From Campylobacterales bacterium (GTDB taxonomy: Bacteria > Campylobacterota > Campylobacteria > Campylobacterales > JALSKU01), in NCBI GenBank assembly GCA_027065125.1, contig JAMOOV010000132.1, positions 1 through 36,759 of the forward strand: a stretch of DNA of 36,759 nt. The letters are read 5' to 3'. Shown here piece after piece: positions 35,199-36,759 of the stretch. A program made the position numbers and the translations under genes. How positions within the stretch are numbered: position 1 is the first letter of the stretch; each line of letters begins with the position of its first letter. Below the pieces are notes generated by a model. That model ran no database searches, was not told where the DNA came from, and saw nothing but the letters and a program-made list of their open reading frames with translations.

Positions 35199-36627
35199 AG
35201 CATGAATATGTAGATTTAAATTCAAATGCAGTAGGTCTGGACTCATCCGGCCAAACTTGACTTTCAAATTTATAATTTTGATAAGTATCTATAAACATAT
35301 CACTCATAACAGGCTGTAAAAATTCATTATCGGCTATCAATGCTTCAAGAGCTTCTCTTAAAGTATGGGGCATTTGAGGAATACCTTTTTTTCTAATTTC
35401 AGCCAAACTAAGCTCAAAAAGATCTTCATTCATAGGTCCTACTGGCTCATATTTATTTTTTATACCGTCAAGTCCGGCAAGAAGCATAGCTGCAAATGCT
35501 AAGTATGGACAAGCCGAAGAATCCGGAAATCTCATCTCTACTCTTGTGGAAGCTTCTCCTGCACCATAAGGTATCCTACAACTTGCACTTCTGTTTTGAC
35601 TGGAGTATGTCAATATACTAGGAGCCTCAAAACCGGGTATCAATCTCTTGTAAGAATTTGTAGAAGGATTTGTAAATGCCGAAACGGCTTGAGCATGTTT
35701 AAATACTCCACCGATATAGTGTCTCGCCTCATCACTTAGATTTGCATATTCTCCCTCTTTGTAAAATATATTTTTACCGTTTTTCCAGATAGACTGGTGA
35801 CAATGCATACCGTTTCCGTTATCTCCCATCAACGGCTTAGGCATAAAAGTTGCAGTTTTTCCATTTAGATGAGCAACCATTTTGACAACATATTTATATT
35901 TTTGTACATTATCCGCGGCTTCTATTATGTCGCCATATTTAACACCTATCTCACCTTGAGCTTGGGCAACTTCGTGATGACCAAGCATAACTTCCAAACC
36001 TACTTCTTCAAGAACTTGCATCATTTCAGCTCTTAAATCAACCATAGAATCTATCGGCTGAACAGGAAAATATCCGCCTTTTATTCTTGGTCTATGACCA
36101 GTATTTAAATCATCTATAAAGTCAGTAGAATCATTCCATCCGCCCTCGCTTGAATCAACTTGATAAAAAGCACTATTTACATCATCTTTTATCTTAACAT
36201 CATCAAAGATAAAAAATTCATTCTCCGGTCCAAAGTAAACTTCATCACCAATTCCCGACTCTTTTAAATGTTGAAGAGCTTTTTTAGCTATACTTCTTGG
36301 ACATTTCTCATAAAGTTCATTTTTATAAATGTCATATACATCACATATCACAATGATAGTAGAATCTGCGGTAAAAGGATCCATAAATGCCGTAGGCACA
36401 TCCGGTTTTAATATCATATCCGACTCATTTATCGGTTGCCAAGCATCTATACTACTTCCGTCAAAAGGAATACCGTCTGCAAGCATATCTTTACTCACTG
36501 CACTCAAGTTATAAGATATATGATGCCAAACACCTTTGATATCAGTAAATCTAAAATCAACATATTTTACTTCATTTTCTTCACAAAACTCATAGAACTC
36601 TACTATACTATTTACGAATTTTCCCAT
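35197..36627 (-). CDS. glnA: glutamine synthetase, type I (GSI-beta-like)
   Basis: This 476-residue enzyme makes glutamine from glutamate, ammonia and ATP and is the main route of ammonia assimilation. [51 protein letters not shown] and [11 protein letters not shown] mark the active site. Residues 403-408 read LFELSL where GSI-beta enzymes usually have LYxLPP, so the adenylylated Tyr is Phe404. H. pylori glutamine synthetase is known to lack this site too. The ATG has GAGGAG about 6 bases upstream. It is monocistronic as far as visible, convergent with pbpA. Confidence 0.97.
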   Translation of the reverse strand: MGKFVNSIVEFYEFCEENEVKYVDFRFTDIKGVWHHISYNLSAVSKDMLADGIPFDGSSIDAWQPINESDMILKPDVPTAFMDPFTADSTIIVICDVYDIYKNELYEKCPRSIAKKALQHLKESGIGDEVYFGPENEFFIFDDVKIKDDVNSAFYQVDSSEGGWNDSTDFIDDLNTGHRPRIKGGYFPVQPIDSMVDLRAEMMQVLEEVGLEVMLGHHEVAQAQGEIGVKYGDIIEAADNVQKYKYVVKMVAHLNGKTATFMPKPLMGDNGNGMHCHQSIWKNGKNIFYKEGEYANLSDEARHYIGGVFKHAQAVSAFTNPSTNSYKRLIPGFEAPSILTYSSQNRSASCRIPYGAGEASTRVEMRFPDSSACPYLAFAAMLLAGLDGIKNKYEPVGPMNEDLFELSLAEIRKKGIPQMPHTLREALEALIADNEFLQPVMSDMFIDTYQNYKFESQVWPDESRPTAFEFKSTYSC

Positions 36628-36701
36628 TTATACTCCTCGTATAATAAATTTATCAAACTTCTACATCTAAAAAGAGTAGAGATTTGATATTATTTTTAGT
36701 T

Positions 36702-36739
36702 TTTGATAAAGTTATATTGTTTATCAAATACTAAAACAA
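36702..36739 (-). promoter_or_regulatory. predicted glnA promoter with overlapping operator dyad
   Basis: On the minus strand TTGTTT (36739-36734), a 17-base spacer and TATAAC (36716-36711) make a plausible sigma70 promoter. The perfect dyad TTTGATAAA-N9-TTTATCAAA (36702-36728) covers the spacer, the -10 box and the start region. Further copies TTTATCAAA (36649-36657) and TTTGATA (36683-36689) lie in the leader. This suggests repression at the promoter; the regulator is unknown. Confidence 0.55.
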
Positions 36740-36759
36740 CTTACAGTTAAAGAGTTGAA

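Overview
The window is a 36.8 kb piece of a low-GC bacterial chromosome, almost certainly from the Campylobacterota (former Epsilonproteobacteria). The ribosomal proteins and RNA polymerase subunits read as campylobacterial, the sensor kinase has the AHQWRQPLN H-box common in that phylum, and the run alaS...maf...pbpA is a campylobacterial neighbourhood. rpoB and rpoC are separate overlapping genes, which argues against Helicobacter and Wolinella, where they are fused. No insertion sequence, phage gene, CRISPR array or rRNA is visible. This is mostly core genome, and I found no new defence or mobile system.

Layout. (1) 1-2446, + strand: the 3' end of gatB, then a promoter, a possible structured leader and the compact operon rpsP-khpA-rimM-trmD-rplS, closed by a terminator. 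(2) 2537-5497, - strand: azlC-azlD (branched-chain amino acid export) followed by an orphan sensor histidine kinase with two Cache-like domains. (3) 5560-9803, - strand: an AapJQMP/BztABCD-type L-amino-acid ABC transporter with a hairpin between the binding-protein gene and the permease genes, and two dyads in its promoter region. (4) 9883-26954, - strand: a 17 kb information-processing cluster read from a consensus TTGACA-N17-TATAAT promoter: tRNA-Thr(UGU), tRNA-Tyr, tRNA-Gly(UCC), tRNA-Thr(GGU), tuf, rpmG, tRNA-Trp, secE, nusG, rplK, rplA, L10 leader, rplJ, rplL, rpoB, rpoC, rpsL, rpsG, fusA. Hairpins after tuf, rplL, rpoC and fusA probably divide it into transcription segments. (5) 27012-35198, + strand: yaaA, then alaS, a small CopD-like membrane protein, maf, a BioF-like PLP enzyme, a lone ABC ATPase and a class A penicillin-binding protein, packed with overlaps that include two TTGA stop/start junctions. 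(6) 35197-36759, - strand: glnA, with a Phe at the usual adenylylation Tyr and a dyad over its predicted promoter.

Several gene starts were moved from the longest open frame to a start with a ribosome-binding site: rpsP, the kinase, rpsL (GTG), rpoC, rpoB and rplJ. secE (59 aa) and rpmG (52 aa) are short genes that are easily missed.

The observations most worth a second look are regulatory: operator-like dyads at glnA and aap, alternative RNA stems in the rpsP leader and before the kinase, and the recurring CCAC/GTGG hairpin before rplA and rpoB. Two protein features also stand out: the half-lost zinc site in L33 and the conserved-looking insertion of a PLP enzyme plus lone ATPase beside pbpA.
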